Shown: positions 24,185 to 32,186, counted from the stretch's first letter. The stretch: DNA of 33,431 nt from UBA993 sp964436815 (GCA_964436815.1 CAYTER010000021.1:1-33431), one strand, 5' to 3'. The notes: a model not told the origin generated them from the letters alone. Numbers and translations: made by a program.

Positions 24185-24382
24185 ATGCAGGGTAAGGTTA
24201 AGTGGTTCAACCCGGAAAAAGGGTACGGTTTTATTGAAGTCGAAGATGGCAAGGATGTTTTCGTCCATTACTCGGAAATTCAGGGGGACGGTTTCAAAAC
24301 CTTAGATGAAGGCCAGGAAGTTGAATTTGAAATTGTGGAGGGCAATCGCGGTCCCCAGGCAGCAAACGTCGTTAAGATTTAG
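24185..24382 (+). CDS. csp: Cold-shock family nucleic-acid-binding protein
   Basis: The 65-residue single cold-shock domain begins QGKVKWFNPEKGYGFIE, with RNP1 (KGYGFIEV) and RNP2 (VFVHYSEI) on a five-strand OB fold. It binds single-stranded RNA and DNA and often acts as an RNA chaperone; it may be constitutive rather than cold-induced. AGGAGG lies 9 bases before the ATG. The gene is a single unit, ended by a strong intrinsic terminator. Confidence 0.96.
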   Translation: MQGKVKWFNPEKGYGFIEVEDGKDVFVHYSEIQGDGFKTLDEGQEVEFEIVEGNRGPQAANVVKI

Positions 24383-24420
24383 ATCAGTTGTTACTAAGCA
24401 GTTTATAATCTAAACTTTAC

Positions 24421-24457
24421 AGCCGGCAGATCACCTGCCGGCTTTTTGTTTTTTTTA
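24421..24457 (+). terminator. Rho-independent terminator of the cold-shock gene
   Basis: AGCCGGCAG (24421-24429) pairs perfectly with CTGCCGGCT (24435-24443) around a 5-base loop, followed by TTTTT-G-TTTTTTTT. It ends one base before the -35 of the iscR promoter and isolates the two units. Confidence 0.92.
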
Positions 24458-24486
24458 TTGACAGCACCTTTATCAGGTGCTATTCT
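24458..24486 (+). promoter_or_regulatory. iscR promoter
   Basis: TTGACA (24458-24463) is a perfect -35 and TATTCT (24481-24486) a good -10, exactly 17 bases apart. Transcription should start near 24493. Confidence 0.75.
24463..24481. promoter_or_regulatory. Inverted repeat filling the iscR promoter spacer
   Basis: AGCACCT (24463-24469) and AGGTGCT (24475-24481) flank TTATC, a perfect 7-bp palindrome lying wholly between the -35 and -10. This placement is that of a repressor operator. Which regulator binds is not known; it does not match the IscR site just downstream. Confidence 0.5.
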
Positions 24487-24498
24487 TTGTTGTGGGCA

Positions 24499-24523
24499 AT
24501 ACCTGAGTTAATTAGTCGGAATT
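24499..24523. promoter_or_regulatory. IscR type 1-like binding site in the iscR leader
   Basis: Compared base by base with the E. coli IscR type 1 consensus (ATASYYGACT, then RWWWY, then AGTCRRSTAT), 20 of 25 positions fit, including ATACCTGA on the left and TTAGTCGG on the right. It lies just after the predicted transcription start, where a bound holo-IscR would block the operon. Confidence 0.55.
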
Positions 24524-24544
24524 AAACCGGAAGCAGGTTTTAAG

Positions 24545-25003
24545 ATGCGTTTATCCGCTAAAGTTGAATACGGAGTCAGGGCGATGGCTGTTCTGGCCAT
24601 CGACTATGAAGGCGAACCTCTGCCTTTGCGCGAGATTGCCGAGCAGGAGCAAATCTCGCTTAAATTCCTGGAGCAGATTTTTCCTGACTTAAGGAGAGCC
24701 GCCCTGGTAACCAGTGTGCGCGGCTCCAGGGGCGGTTACCGCCTTTCTAAATCACCTGGAGAAATCAGAATTGGCGATATTGTCCGGGCGGTTGAAGGCC
24801 CGATTACCCCGGTTAACTGTCTGGCTGAGGGGAAAAGTGAAACCTGCTGCCACCACAGGGGCAAATGCCTGACCAGACAGGTGTGGGAGAAATTGCGCGA
24901 TAAAATAAATGATGTTTTGGATGATGTCACCCTCGATGAACTTGTCGCCGGCACTGCTTCAGATCACCTTAACAGCAGGGAGGAGTCACTGATCAATGAA
25001 TAA
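24545..25003 (+). CDS. iscR: Rrf2-family Fe-S cluster regulator (IscR-like)
   Basis: The 152-residue protein has an N-terminal winged helix (MRLSAKVEYGVRAMAVLA, then ISLKFLEQIFPDLRRAALV and SVRGSRGGYRLSK) and a cysteine cluster at Cys92, Cys101, Cys102 and Cys108. IscR uses three cysteines near 92, 98 and 104 to hold a [2Fe-2S] cluster that switches its DNA binding, so this protein probably senses cluster supply. It heads an operon with a cysteine desulfurase and scaffold, the classical IscR targets, and a type 1-like site lies in its own leader. The ATG at 24545 has a weak ribosome-binding site. The extra cysteine (Cys101 next to Cys102) is unusual. Confidence 0.93.
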   Translation: MRLSAKVEYGVRAMAVLAIDYEGEPLPLREIAEQEQISLKFLEQIFPDLRRAALVTSVRGSRGGYRLSKSPGEIRIGDIVRAVEGPITPVNCLAEGKSETCCHHRGKCLTRQVWEKLRDKINDVLDDVTLDELVAGTASDHLNSREESLINE

Positions 25004-26156
25004 AAGAACTGTCTACATGGACCACAGCGCAACTACGCCCGTACGGGAAGAAGTGGTTGAGGCGATGCTGCCTTTTTATCGTGAACATTTCGGTAATCCA
25101 TCCAGTGTGCACGCTCCCGGAAGAACAGTGCGCCGGGCGGTGGAAGAGGCCAGAGAGAAAACAGCTCAGGCCCTTAATGCTGATCCGGGTGAGATTTATT
25201 TTACAGCCGGCGGCACGGAATCAAACAATATTACCCTGCGCGGCGTTGCTAAAAAACGGGGCAAGCCGGGTCACATTATCACCAGCAGCATTGAACACCA
25301 TGCCGTCTTGGATGTCTGCAGCGAGCTGGCAGCTGATGGCCACCAGGTGACCTTCCTGCCGGTTGACAGCTATGGCCGGGTCAGTGTAGATGAACTGCGT
25401 GAGGCAATTACCCCCGATACTTTTATCATCTCGGTTATGGCGGCCAATAATGAAATCGGCACTCTGCAGCCGATAAAAGAAATCGGCGAGCTGGCTCGCG
25501 AGCGGCAGATCCTTTTTCACACCGATGCGGTCCAGATGGTCGGGCAGCTGCCAATCGACCTGAAACATTTAAAAGTTGACTTCCTTTCTTTATCGGCCCA
25601 TAAATTTAACGGACCAAAGGGGATTGGCGCCCTTTACATGCGCAAGGGCGTTAAAGTAACCCCGCTTTACTGCGGCGGCGGCCAGGAGCGGAAACTGCGG
25701 CCGGGGACTGAAAATGTTCCCGGGATCGTCGGTTTAAGCCGGGCTCTTGAACTTTCGGTAGCGGAGATTGCTGACAAGAAAGAGCGCTTGGAGAAGCTGC
25801 GCCACAAAATGATTACCGGTTTGCTGGCCATTGAACAGACAATCCTTAATGGCCACCCGGAGGAGCGGCTGCCGGGCAATGTTAATGTCAGTTTTAAACA
25901 TATTGAAGGTGAAGCGGTGCTTTTGAGCCTTGACCTGGAAGGAATTGCGGCCTCCAGCGGTTCGGCCTGTTCATCGGGCTCGCTTGAACCATCGCATGTT
26001 TTATCGGCCATCGGTCTGGATCACCCGACCGCCCATGGCTCAATCCGCTTCAGCTTGGGCCGGGGCAATACAGATGATGATGTTGATTACCTGCTGGCAG
26101 TAGCGCCGCGGGTGGTCGCCAAATTACGCAGTATCTCACCCACCTATAACGCGTAA
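24996..26156 (+). CDS. iscS: Cysteine desulfurase (NifS/IscS type)
   Basis: This PLP enzyme takes sulfur from cysteine to alanine and passes it as persulfide to the scaffold protein. The 386 residues show YMDHSATTPV at the start, His101 in SSIEHHAV, the PLP lysine Lys203 in SAHKFNGPKG and the catalytic Cys325 in SSGSACSSGSLEPSH. The long loop around Cys325 places it in group I (IscS/NifS) rather than SufS. The ATG overlaps the end of iscR by 8 bases, showing translational coupling, and iscU follows after 19 bases. It may also supply sulfur for tRNA thiolation. The same gene is often named nifS in Clostridia. Confidence 0.96.
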   Translation: MNKRTVYMDHSATTPVREEVVEAMLPFYREHFGNPSSVHAPGRTVRRAVEEAREKTAQALNADPGEIYFTAGGTESNNITLRGVAKKRGKPGHIITSSIEHHAVLDVCSELAADGHQVTFLPVDSYGRVSVDELREAITPDTFIISVMAANNEIGTLQPIKEIGELARERQILFHTDAVQMVGQLPIDLKHLKVDFLSLSAHKFNGPKGIGALYMRKGVKVTPLYCGGGQERKLRPGTENVPGIVGLSRALELSVAEIADKKERLEKLRHKMITGLLAIEQTILNGHPEERLPGNVNVSFKHIEGEAVLLSLDLEGIAASSGSACSSGSLEPSHVLSAIGLDHPTAHGSIRFSLGRGNTDDDVDYLLAVAPRVVAKLRSISPTYNA

Positions 26157-26175
26157 ACCAGCTGAGAGGAGCAGG

Positions 26176-26565
26176 ATGCAAGTGTATAACGAAAAAGTAG
26201 TAGAACATTTTACCAATCCCCGCAACGTGGGTAAAATGGAAGACGCTGATGCTATTGGTGAAAACGGCAGTTTCAAGTGCGGCGATACGATGACCGTTTA
26301 TTTAAAAATTAAAGATGACCGTATTGTCGATGTCAGTTTTCTGACCTTTGGCTGCGGTGCGGCAATCGCCAGCAGCAGCATGCTGACCGAAATGGTCAAA
26401 GGCAAGACCTTGGACGAAGCGATGATAATTACCAACCAGGATGTAGCCGATGAGCTGGGAGGGCTGCCACCCCTTAAACTGCATTGCTCCAATCTGGCTG
26501 CCGATGCGCTGCACAATGCGATCGAAAATTACCGCAAGAGCAGGACTGAAAGCACTCCGGCTTAA
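26176..26565 (+). CDS. iscU: Fe-S cluster assembly scaffold (IscU/NifU N-terminal type)
   Basis: On this protein a [2Fe-2S] cluster is built from iron and IscS-donated sulfur and handed on. The 129-residue protein has the three scaffold cysteines Cys35 (FKCGDTM), Cys60 (TFGCGAAIASSS) and Cys104 (KLHCSNLA), with Asp37 next to the first. The LPPLKLHC segment matches the LPPVK motif that HscA recognises in E. coli, although no hscA or hscB is in this operon; the general dnaK/dnaJ genes follow instead. AGGAG lies just before the ATG. The stop at 26565 is followed by the heat-shock promoter region. Confidence 0.96.
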   Translation: MQVYNEKVVEHFTNPRNVGKMEDADAIGENGSFKCGDTMTVYLKIKDDRIVDVSFLTFGCGAAIASSSMLTEMVKGKTLDEAMIITNQDVADELGGLPPLKLHCSNLAADALHNAIENYRKSRTESTPA

Positions 26566-26598
26566 GTCTCAGCCTGCTGAATTATTATCTCGCTGAAC

Positions 26599-26628
26599 TT
26601 GACAAACCCCCCGCCAAGATGATATTTT
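26599..26628 (+). promoter_or_regulatory. hrcA operon promoter
   Basis: TTGACA (26599-26604) with TATTTT (26623-26628) at 18 bases, or GATATT (26621-26626) at 16 bases. It precedes the CIRCE element, so start of transcription falls just before the operator. Confidence 0.65.
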
Positions 26629-26638
26629 TAATCTGGTG

Positions 26639-26665
26639 TTAGCACTCGACCTAATAGAGTGCTAA
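26639..26665. promoter_or_regulatory. CIRCE operator (HrcA-binding site)
   Basis: TTAGCACTC-N9-GAGTGCTAA is a perfect copy of the CIRCE consensus, centred about 37 bases before the hrcA ATG. HrcA bound here represses the heat-shock operon; heat titrates HrcA and relieves it. Confidence 0.97.
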
Positions 26666-26688
26666 CAACGAAATCGGGGGGCTTTACT

Positions 26689-27720
26689 ATGACAACAGCA
26701 CTGAGTGAAAGAAAAAAACAGATCCTTAAAGCTGTAGTCGTTAACTATATTAAAACTGCAGAACCGGTTGGTTCGCGGACTGTCGCCCGTGCCTACCGGA
26801 TGGGTTTGAGTTCGGCTACAATCAGAAACGAGATGGCCGATCTCGAAGAACTGGGCTATCTTGCCCAGCCGCATACCTCTGCCGGCAGGGTTCCTTCTCA
26901 GCTTGGTTACCGCTATTATGTCGATCACCTGATGGATAAAGATGATTTGAGCTCCGCCGAAGAGCAGGCTTTGACCACCTCGCTTAGCACCGAGAAGATG
27001 CGCGAGATTGAGCAGATCATTGTCAATTCCGCCCGCGTGCTCTCAGCGGCTACCAACCAGACCTCGCTGATTATGGGTCCGCAGTTCAAGAAAAGCGCTT
27101 TTCACCAGATGCGTATTTTACCGCTTGATGAATCACGCGGCCTGGTAGTCCTTATTACCGATACCGGTTTTATCAAGAACAAGGTTATCGATATGAAGCA
27201 GCATTTAAGCCAGGCTGAGCTGCAGCAGGTTGTAACCTACTTAAACCAGAAGCTTTACGGTCTGACTATAGACCAGGTTACTACTTCGCTGATCAACGAG
27301 TTGAAGCGCGATCTGTTCAAACGGCTGGAGATCCTGGAGCAAGCTTTTATCCTGCTTGAGGAAAGCCTCAAGGAAGAAAAGCAGATTCGCGTTTTTCTAG
27401 GCGGCACTACCAATATTCTCAACCAGCCGGAATTTAAAGATGTTGATAAAATCAGGCGCATGCTTAACCTTTTTGAGCAGGAGCCGCTGCTCTTTAAAAT
27501 ATTAGAGGATACCTCCAGCGAAGAGGATATCGTCATTAAGATTGGCGCCGAAAACGAACATGAGGATATCAAAGAATGCACCCTGATTACCGGTACTTAT
27601 AAAATTCATGATAAAACTTTAGGTACCGTGGGTGTGCTCGGACCGACCCGGATGGATTACAGCCGGATCATCAGTATTATGAGACGCCTGGTTGATCATC
27701 TCAACCAGAGCTTGAGTTAA
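26689..27720 (+). CDS. hrcA: Heat-inducible transcription repressor HrcA
   Basis: The 343-residue repressor binds CIRCE and shuts off chaperone operons. The N-terminal winged helix covers ERKKQILKAVVVNYI, then EPVGSRTVARAY and LSSATIRNEMADLEELGYL, followed by the family hallmark HTSAGRVPSQLGYRYYVD. The rest is the GAF-like dimerisation domain, ending in a family-like GPTRMDYSRIISIM segment. The start is ATG 26689, 6-7 bases after GGGGGG; the frame open to 26659 runs through the CIRCE element and is rejected. It is first in its operon and autoregulated. Confidence 0.97.
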   Translation: MTTALSERKKQILKAVVVNYIKTAEPVGSRTVARAYRMGLSSATIRNEMADLEELGYLAQPHTSAGRVPSQLGYRYYVDHLMDKDDLSSAEEQALTTSLSTEKMREIEQIIVNSARVLSAATNQTSLIMGPQFKKSAFHQMRILPLDESRGLVVLITDTGFIKNKVIDMKQHLSQAELQQVVTYLNQKLYGLTIDQVTTSLINELKRDLFKRLEILEQAFILLEESLKEEKQIRVFLGGTTNILNQPEFKDVDKIRRMLNLFEQEPLLFKILEDTSSEEDIVIKIGAENEHEDIKECTLITGTYKIHDKTLGTVGVLGPTRMDYSRIISIMRRLVDHLNQSLS

Positions 27721-27771
27721 TAGGCCGTCTGCGAAAAGGCCGCTAAAAAAAGATTAACAGGTGATTACTAG

Positions 27772-28332
27772 ATGACAGCAAAGAAGCCGAAACACGAACC
27801 GGACACAATTGCAGCAAACCCGGAGCAGGGCGAAGAAACTGCCCGGCCTGAAACAGGCGAAGAGCTTAGTGAATTAGAGCAGGCCAGACTGCAGTGGGAA
27901 GCTGAAAAGGAAGATCTGCTTGACCGGATCAAACGTAAGCAGGCCGATTTTGACAACCTGCGCCGGATCAGCAAAATGGAGCAGACTGAGGCCAGGGAGT
28001 ATGCCCTCTTTGAATTCTTAAACCGGCTCCTGCCGGTGCTCGACAATATCGAACGGGCTCTGGAATCAGCCCGAGCTGCAGGTGATGTATCACCGGCTTA
28101 TATTGAAGGGCTGGAAATGATCCTCAAGCAGCTGGAACAGATTCTATCCCAGGAGGGAGTATCGGTTATTGAAGCAGCCGGCATTCCTTTCGACCCGCAC
28201 TGTCACCATGCGGTGATGGAAGTGGAGAGCGACGTTCATGATCCCGGGACGGTCACCGAAGAGCTGCAGAAAGGTTACCGTCACCGGCAGCGCATCCTGC
28301 GACCGTCGATGGTTAAGGTATGCCGCGAATAG
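27772..28332 (+). CDS. grpE: Nucleotide exchange factor GrpE
   Basis: It releases ADP from DnaK so the chaperone cycle can continue. The 186 residues comprise an acidic disordered N-terminus (about 1-35), a long dimer-forming coiled coil (about 36-105, including KQADFDNLRRISKMEQ) and the C-terminal beta-wing that contacts DnaK (IPFDPHCHHAVMEVE to ILRPSMVKV). AGGTGA precedes the ATG. The gene lies between hrcA and dnaK, the usual Firmicute order. Confidence 0.97.
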   Translation: MTAKKPKHEPDTIAANPEQGEETARPETGEELSELEQARLQWEAEKEDLLDRIKRKQADFDNLRRISKMEQTEAREYALFEFLNRLLPVLDNIERALESARAAGDVSPAYIEGLEMILKQLEQILSQEGVSVIEAAGIPFDPHCHHAVMEVESDVHDPGTVTEELQKGYRHRQRILRPSMVKVCRE

Positions 28333-28377
28333 CCTGTAAAGGCATTTATACAAAGAACAGTTGAGGAGGAAGTAATA

Positions 28378-30222
28378 ATGGGAAAAGTAGTAGGAATTGA
28401 CCTTGGAACAACTAACTCGGTAATTGCAGTATTGATGGGCAGTGAACCGGAAATTATCGCCAATGCCGAAGGCAGCAGGCTCACGCCTTCCGTAGTGGCT
28501 TTTACCAAGGATGGACAGCGGTTGGTGGGCCAGGTTGCCAAACGTCAGGCCATTACCAACCCTGAGCGGACCATCAGCTCGATTAAAAGGGAAATGGGCA
28601 CCGCCCATAAAGTTAATATTGATGATAAGGATTATACCCCTCAGGAAATCTCGGCTATGGTATTGCAAAAACTGAAGACCGACGCCGAAAGCTTTTTGGG
28701 AGAGAAAATTACGCAGGCAGTAATCACTGTTCCTGCTTACTTTACCGACAGTCAGCGCCAGGCCACCAAGGATGCCGGCACCATTGCCGGCCTGGAAGTG
28801 CTGCGCATCATCAACGAGCCGACTGCTGCCGCCCTGGCTTACGGCCTCGACAAAAAAGGCGACCATAAGATCCTGGTCTTTGACTTGGGCGGTGGCACCT
28901 TTGACGTTTCCGTGCTGGAACTAGGTGACGATGTAGTGGAAGTTAAAGCCACCAGCGGTAACAACCGCCTGGGCGGTGACGACTTCGACCAGCGGGTGGT
29001 CGATTACGTGGCTGAAGAATTTAAGAAGGACCAGGGCATCGACTTACGAACCGATCGGATGGCTCTCCAGCGGCTGATCGAAGCGGCTGAAAAGGCCAAG
29101 GTGGAGCTTTCTACCGTGACCACCACCGACATTAACCTGCCCTTTATTACCGCGACCCAGGACGGACCCAAGCACTTAAATGTAACCCTGACCAGGGCTA
29201 AGTTCGATGAACTGACTGCCGACCTGGTCGAAAAAACAATGGGCCCGACCAAGCAGGCCCTGAGTGATGCCGGCCTGACATCGAAAGAGATCGATCGCAT
29301 CGTTTTAGTGGGCGGTTCCACCCGTATTCCGGCTGTGCAGGATGCGATCCGCAAGCTTTTGGGCAAGGAACCGCATAAGGGTGTTAACCCCGATGAAGTG
29401 GTGGCCATGGGCGCAGCTTACCAGGCGGCTGTATTGGGTGGAGAGGCAAAAGACGTGCTGCTGCTCGATGTTACTCCGCTTTCGCTGGGGATAGAAACTT
29501 TGGGTGGTGTAGCCACCAGGATTATCGAACGCAACACCACTATTCCCACCGAGAAGAAACAGATCTTCTCCACCGCGGCAGATAACCAGAACAGTGTGGA
29601 AATTCATGTTCTGCAGGGTGAGCGGGCAATGGCTGCAGATAATAAAACTCTCGGCCGCTTCATGCTTGACGGCATTCCGCCGGCACCGCGCGGTGTGCCC
29701 CAGATTGAGGTCAGCTTTGATATCGACGCCAATGGCATAGTTAATGTTTCAGCCAAGGATCTGGGCACCAACCGGGAGCAGAAGATCACCATCACCGCCT
29801 CCAGCGGTTTGGAAAAAGATCAGATTGACTCCATGGTTAACGAAGCTGAAAAATTTGCCGATGAAGATCGCAAGCGCCGTGAACTGGCCGAGACCCGTAA
29901 CCAGGCTGATACGCTGGCCTACAGCGCCGAAAAAGCGCTTAAGGATTTAGGGGACAAGGTTGAAAGCGCCAAGGTGGAAGAAATTAAGAGCGCAATTGAA
30001 GAACTGCGCAAAGCGGCTGCCGGAGAAGATATTGAGCAGATCAAGGCTGCCACAGAAAAGATGAACAGCTTTATGCATGAACTGTCCTCGAAACTCTATG
30101 AACAGACCAAGGCCCAGCAGGAAGGTGGCGCAGCCGGGGAAGAGGCTTCTCAGGCCGATGCGGAAAATGTTGTCGATGCTGATTTTGACGTGCAGGATGA
30201 AGAGGAAAATAAAGAGAGTTAA
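28378..30222 (+). CDS. dnaK: Molecular chaperone DnaK (Hsp70)
   Basis: The 614-residue Hsp70 has an ATPase domain (GIDLGTTNSVIAVL near the start, then IINEPTAAALAYGLD, VFDLGGGTFDVSVLELG and IVLVGGSTRIPAVQ) and a peptide-binding domain (DVTPLSLGIETLGG, then a helical lid). The tail ends in an acidic QADAENVVDADFDVQDEEE stretch. It lacks the extra 20-30-residue loop of Gram-negative DnaK in the ATPase domain, as usual for Gram-positive forms. GAGGAGG lies 7-9 bases before the ATG. It works with DnaJ and GrpE encoded beside it and is induced by heat through CIRCE. Confidence 0.98.
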   Translation: MGKVVGIDLGTTNSVIAVLMGSEPEIIANAEGSRLTPSVVAFTKDGQRLVGQVAKRQAITNPERTISSIKREMGTAHKVNIDDKDYTPQEISAMVLQKLKTDAESFLGEKITQAVITVPAYFTDSQRQATKDAGTIAGLEVLRIINEPTAAALAYGLDKKGDHKILVFDLGGGTFDVSVLELGDDVVEVKATSGNNRLGGDDFDQRVVDYVAEEFKKDQGIDLRTDRMALQRLIEAAEKAKVELSTVTTTDINLPFITATQDGPKHLNVTLTRAKFDELTADLVEKTMGPTKQALSDAGLTSKEIDRIVLVGGSTRIPAVQDAIRKLLGKEPHKGVNPDEVVAMGAAYQAAVLGGEAKDVLLLDVTPLSLGIETLGGVATRIIERNTTIPTEKKQIFSTAADNQNSVEIHVLQGERAMAADNKTLGRFMLDGIPPAPRGVPQIEVSFDIDANGIVNVSAKDLGTNREQKITITASSGLEKDQIDSMVNEAEKFADEDRKRRELAETRNQADTLAYSAEKALKDLGDKVESAKVEEIKSAIEELRKAAAGEDIEQIKAATEKMNSFMHELSSKLYEQTKAQQEGGAAGEEASQADAENVVDADFDVQDEEENKES

Positions 30223-30239
30223 AGGATGAGTTCTTTTAA

Positions 30240-31385
30240 ATGAGCAAACGCGACTATTACGAAGTGCTGGGCGTGGAGCGCAGCGCTTCGGCCGATACAA
30301 TTAAAAAAGCATACCGGCAGCTGGCCAAACAGTACCACCCGGACTTCAACAATGGCGATGCCGAAGCTGAGCAGAAATTTAAAGAAGTAAAAGAAGCCTA
30401 TGATGTGTTAAGCGATGCCCAGAAGCGGGCGCATTACGATCGCTTCGGCCACCAGGCTGATTATGGCGGTGGAGGCGGCTTCGAAGGTTTTGGCAATTTT
30501 AGCGGCGGCGGTTTCGGCTTTGGCGGAATCGATGATATCTTCGAGCAGTTTTTTGGGGGAATGGGCGGCGGCAGGCGTCGTTACCAGGGTCCGGAACAGG
30601 GCAGCCATTTGCGCTATGATCTGGATATTACCTTAGAAGATGCTTTTAACGGTCTTGAGAAAACCATCAATATCCCCCGCACTGAAACCTGCGAAGAATG
30701 TGGGGGTTCCAGAGCCAAAAAGGGCACCGAGCCTGAAACCTGTTCCGCATGCGGAGGCAGCGGCCAGCAGCAGGTGACCCGCAATACCCCCTTCGGCCGC
30801 TTTGTCAGCAGCCAGGTTTGTGTAGCCTGCCGCGGTGAAGGAAAAACAGTTAAAGAACCTTGCCCGGCCTGCAGCGGCCAGGGCCGGATCGTAAAAGAGA
30901 AGAAATTTGAGATCAAGATCCCGCCTGGAGTGGAGGAAGGAACAAAACTTAGGGTCAGCGGAGGCGGCGAAGCGGGCTTGCGCGGAGGTCCGCCGGGTGA
31001 TCTTTACGTGGTCGTATCTATTAAGCCCCACAAGCAGTTCCAGCGCAAAGGGAGCGACCTTTACCTTGATGCTTCAATCGGCATCGGTCAGGCTGCTTTA
31101 GGGGTGGAGATGGAAGTGCCCACCTTAGATGGAACGGCTACCCTGAAGGTGCCCGAGGGAACCCAGCATGGCACTCTCTTTCGGATCAGGGGCCGTGGCA
31201 TGCCTCATCTGCACGGCAGCGGTAAGGGCGATCTGAAGGTCAGGGTCGGCATCAAGGTGCCGAAGAAACTCAACCAGAAACAGAAAGAGCTGTTGCATGA
31301 GTATTCGAAACTCAGCGGAGAAGAGGCCGGGGTTGAGAGTAAAAACTTTTTTGATCACCTGAAAGAGGCTTTCGGCAGCGGCTAA
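30240..31385 (+). CDS. dnaJ: Co-chaperone DnaJ (Hsp40)
   Basis: The 381-residue class A DnaJ has the J domain with His33-Pro34-Asp35 that stimulates the DnaK ATPase, a Gly/Phe-rich linker (about 75-115), and four zinc-finger repeats of CxxCxGxG form (CEECGGSR, CSACGGSG, CVACRGEG, CPACSGQG). The C-terminal substrate-binding domains follow. A 5-codon mini-ORF (ATG 30226 to TGA 30243) overlaps the dnaJ ATG in ATGA form; it may couple or modulate initiation, as the only purine-rich sequence (AAAGGA) sits 13 bases or so before the dnaJ start. The first zinc repeat lacks the last Gly. Confidence 0.97.
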   Translation: MSKRDYYEVLGVERSASADTIKKAYRQLAKQYHPDFNNGDAEAEQKFKEVKEAYDVLSDAQKRAHYDRFGHQADYGGGGGFEGFGNFSGGGFGFGGIDDIFEQFFGGMGGGRRRYQGPEQGSHLRYDLDITLEDAFNGLEKTINIPRTETCEECGGSRAKKGTEPETCSACGGSGQQQVTRNTPFGRFVSSQVCVACRGEGKTVKEPCPACSGQGRIVKEKKFEIKIPPGVEEGTKLRVSGGGEAGLRGGPPGDLYVVVSIKPHKQFQRKGSDLYLDASIGIGQAALGVEMEVPTLDGTATLKVPEGTQHGTLFRIRGRGMPHLHGSGKGDLKVRVGIKVPKKLNQKQKELLHEYSKLSGEEAGVESKNFFDHLKEAFGSG

Positions 31386-31409
31386 AACTATACATTCAGG
31401 GAGATTACC

Positions 31410-32162
31410 ATGCACCTATTTTTCCGGGAAGGCTACCCGCTCCGCAAAGGCGAACCGGTTGCCCTCGCTGAAGAGGATCTGACCCATGCCGGCCGGGTGC
31501 TGCGCATCATGCCCGGGGAAGAGGTATTGGTGGCTGATGGTCACGGGCTGGCTTTTCGCGGCCGCGTAGCCACGGTTGAAGCCCGTGAGATTATCATCAA
31601 CCTGGAAGCTGAAGTACCTTCGTCAGAATCACCGCTGAACCTGGTACTCTGCCCCTCGCTTTTAAAAGGGGACAAGATGGACTTGGTAATCCGCCAGGCC
31701 GTCGAACTCGGGGTCACCAGGATCGCTCCGTTGATCACCGCTCGCAGTATACCCCGGCCCGGAAAAGGCCAGGATGAAAAACGGCTGAAAAGATGGCGCG
31801 CTATTGCCCGCTCTTCTGCGGCCCAGTGTCACCGTGCTTTTCTGCCCCCGGTTGATCCTGTTCGGACCATTGCCGAGCTGATCACTGAAGCGGTTCAGGC
31901 TACCATCATTGTGCCCTGGGAAGAAGATAAATCCACTCCCTTACCCGGACTTCAAATAAAAGAGCCCTGCTTGCCAGGTAAGGCTCTTTTTTTGCTGATC
32001 GGACCTGAAGGAGGATTCGCCGAGCAGGAAATTGAAGAGCTTAAACTGCATGGGGCAATCCCGGTTACTCTCGGCCCGCGGATCCTGCGCAGCGATACCG
32101 CTGCGGCAGCAGCCCTGACCATGGTCCAGGCAGCGTACGGTGATTTGGCCCGGCTGGGGTGA
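31410..32162 (+). CDS. rsmE: 16S rRNA (uracil1498-N3)-methyltransferase RsmE
   Basis: It methylates U1498 of 16S rRNA using S-adenosylmethionine. The 250-residue SPOUT-class enzyme has an N-terminal PUA-like domain (LFFREGYPLRKGE...LAEEDLTHAGRVLR) and a trefoil-knot catalytic domain with KGDKMDLVIRQAVELGV (86-102), LIGPEGGFAEQEIE (196-209) and LGPRILRSDTAAAAAL (221-236). It starts 24 bases after dnaJ. In many Firmicutes prmA lies between dnaJ and rsmE; it is absent here. A strong hairpin followed by seven Ts lies within the gene at 31958-31993, encoding the linker before the GPEGG motif. Confidence 0.96.
   Translation: MHLFFREGYPLRKGEPVALAEEDLTHAGRVLRIMPGEEVLVADGHGLAFRGRVATVEAREIIINLEAEVPSSESPLNLVLCPSLLKGDKMDLVIRQAVELGVTRIAPLITARSIPRPGKGQDEKRLKRWRAIARSSAAQCHRAFLPPVDPVRTIAELITEAVQATIIVPWEEDKSTPLPGLQIKEPCLPGKALFLLIGPEGGFAEQEIEELKLHGAIPVTLGPRILRSDTAAAAALTMVQAAYGDLARLG
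31958..31993 (+). terminator. Terminator-like hairpin inside the rsmE coding region
   Basis: AAAAGAGCC (31958-31966) pairs perfectly with GGCTCTTTT (31982-31990). The 15-base loop holds CTG and CAG that can pair as an inner stem, and the 3' arm runs into TTTTTTT (31987-31993). It has the layout of an intrinsic terminator but sits in frame inside rsmE, so translating ribosomes would normally mask it. Confidence 0.5.
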
Positions 32163-32186
32163 TCCGGTCCGGAAAGAAGGAGAATC

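Noticed and set aside
26659..26688. Extended HrcA start upstream of ATG 26689
   Set aside because: The codon lies inside the CIRCE operator and lacks a ribosome-binding site, while GGGGGG precedes ATG 26689.
27721..27760. GGCC-containing hairpin followed by A-rich sequence between hrcA and grpE
   Set aside because: Only four base pairs form and no T-run follows, so it is not a terminator.
28144..28866. 240-codon open frame on the minus strand across grpE and dnaK
   Set aside because: It is antisense to two strongly conserved genes, lacks recognisable motifs and is a by-product of their codon use.
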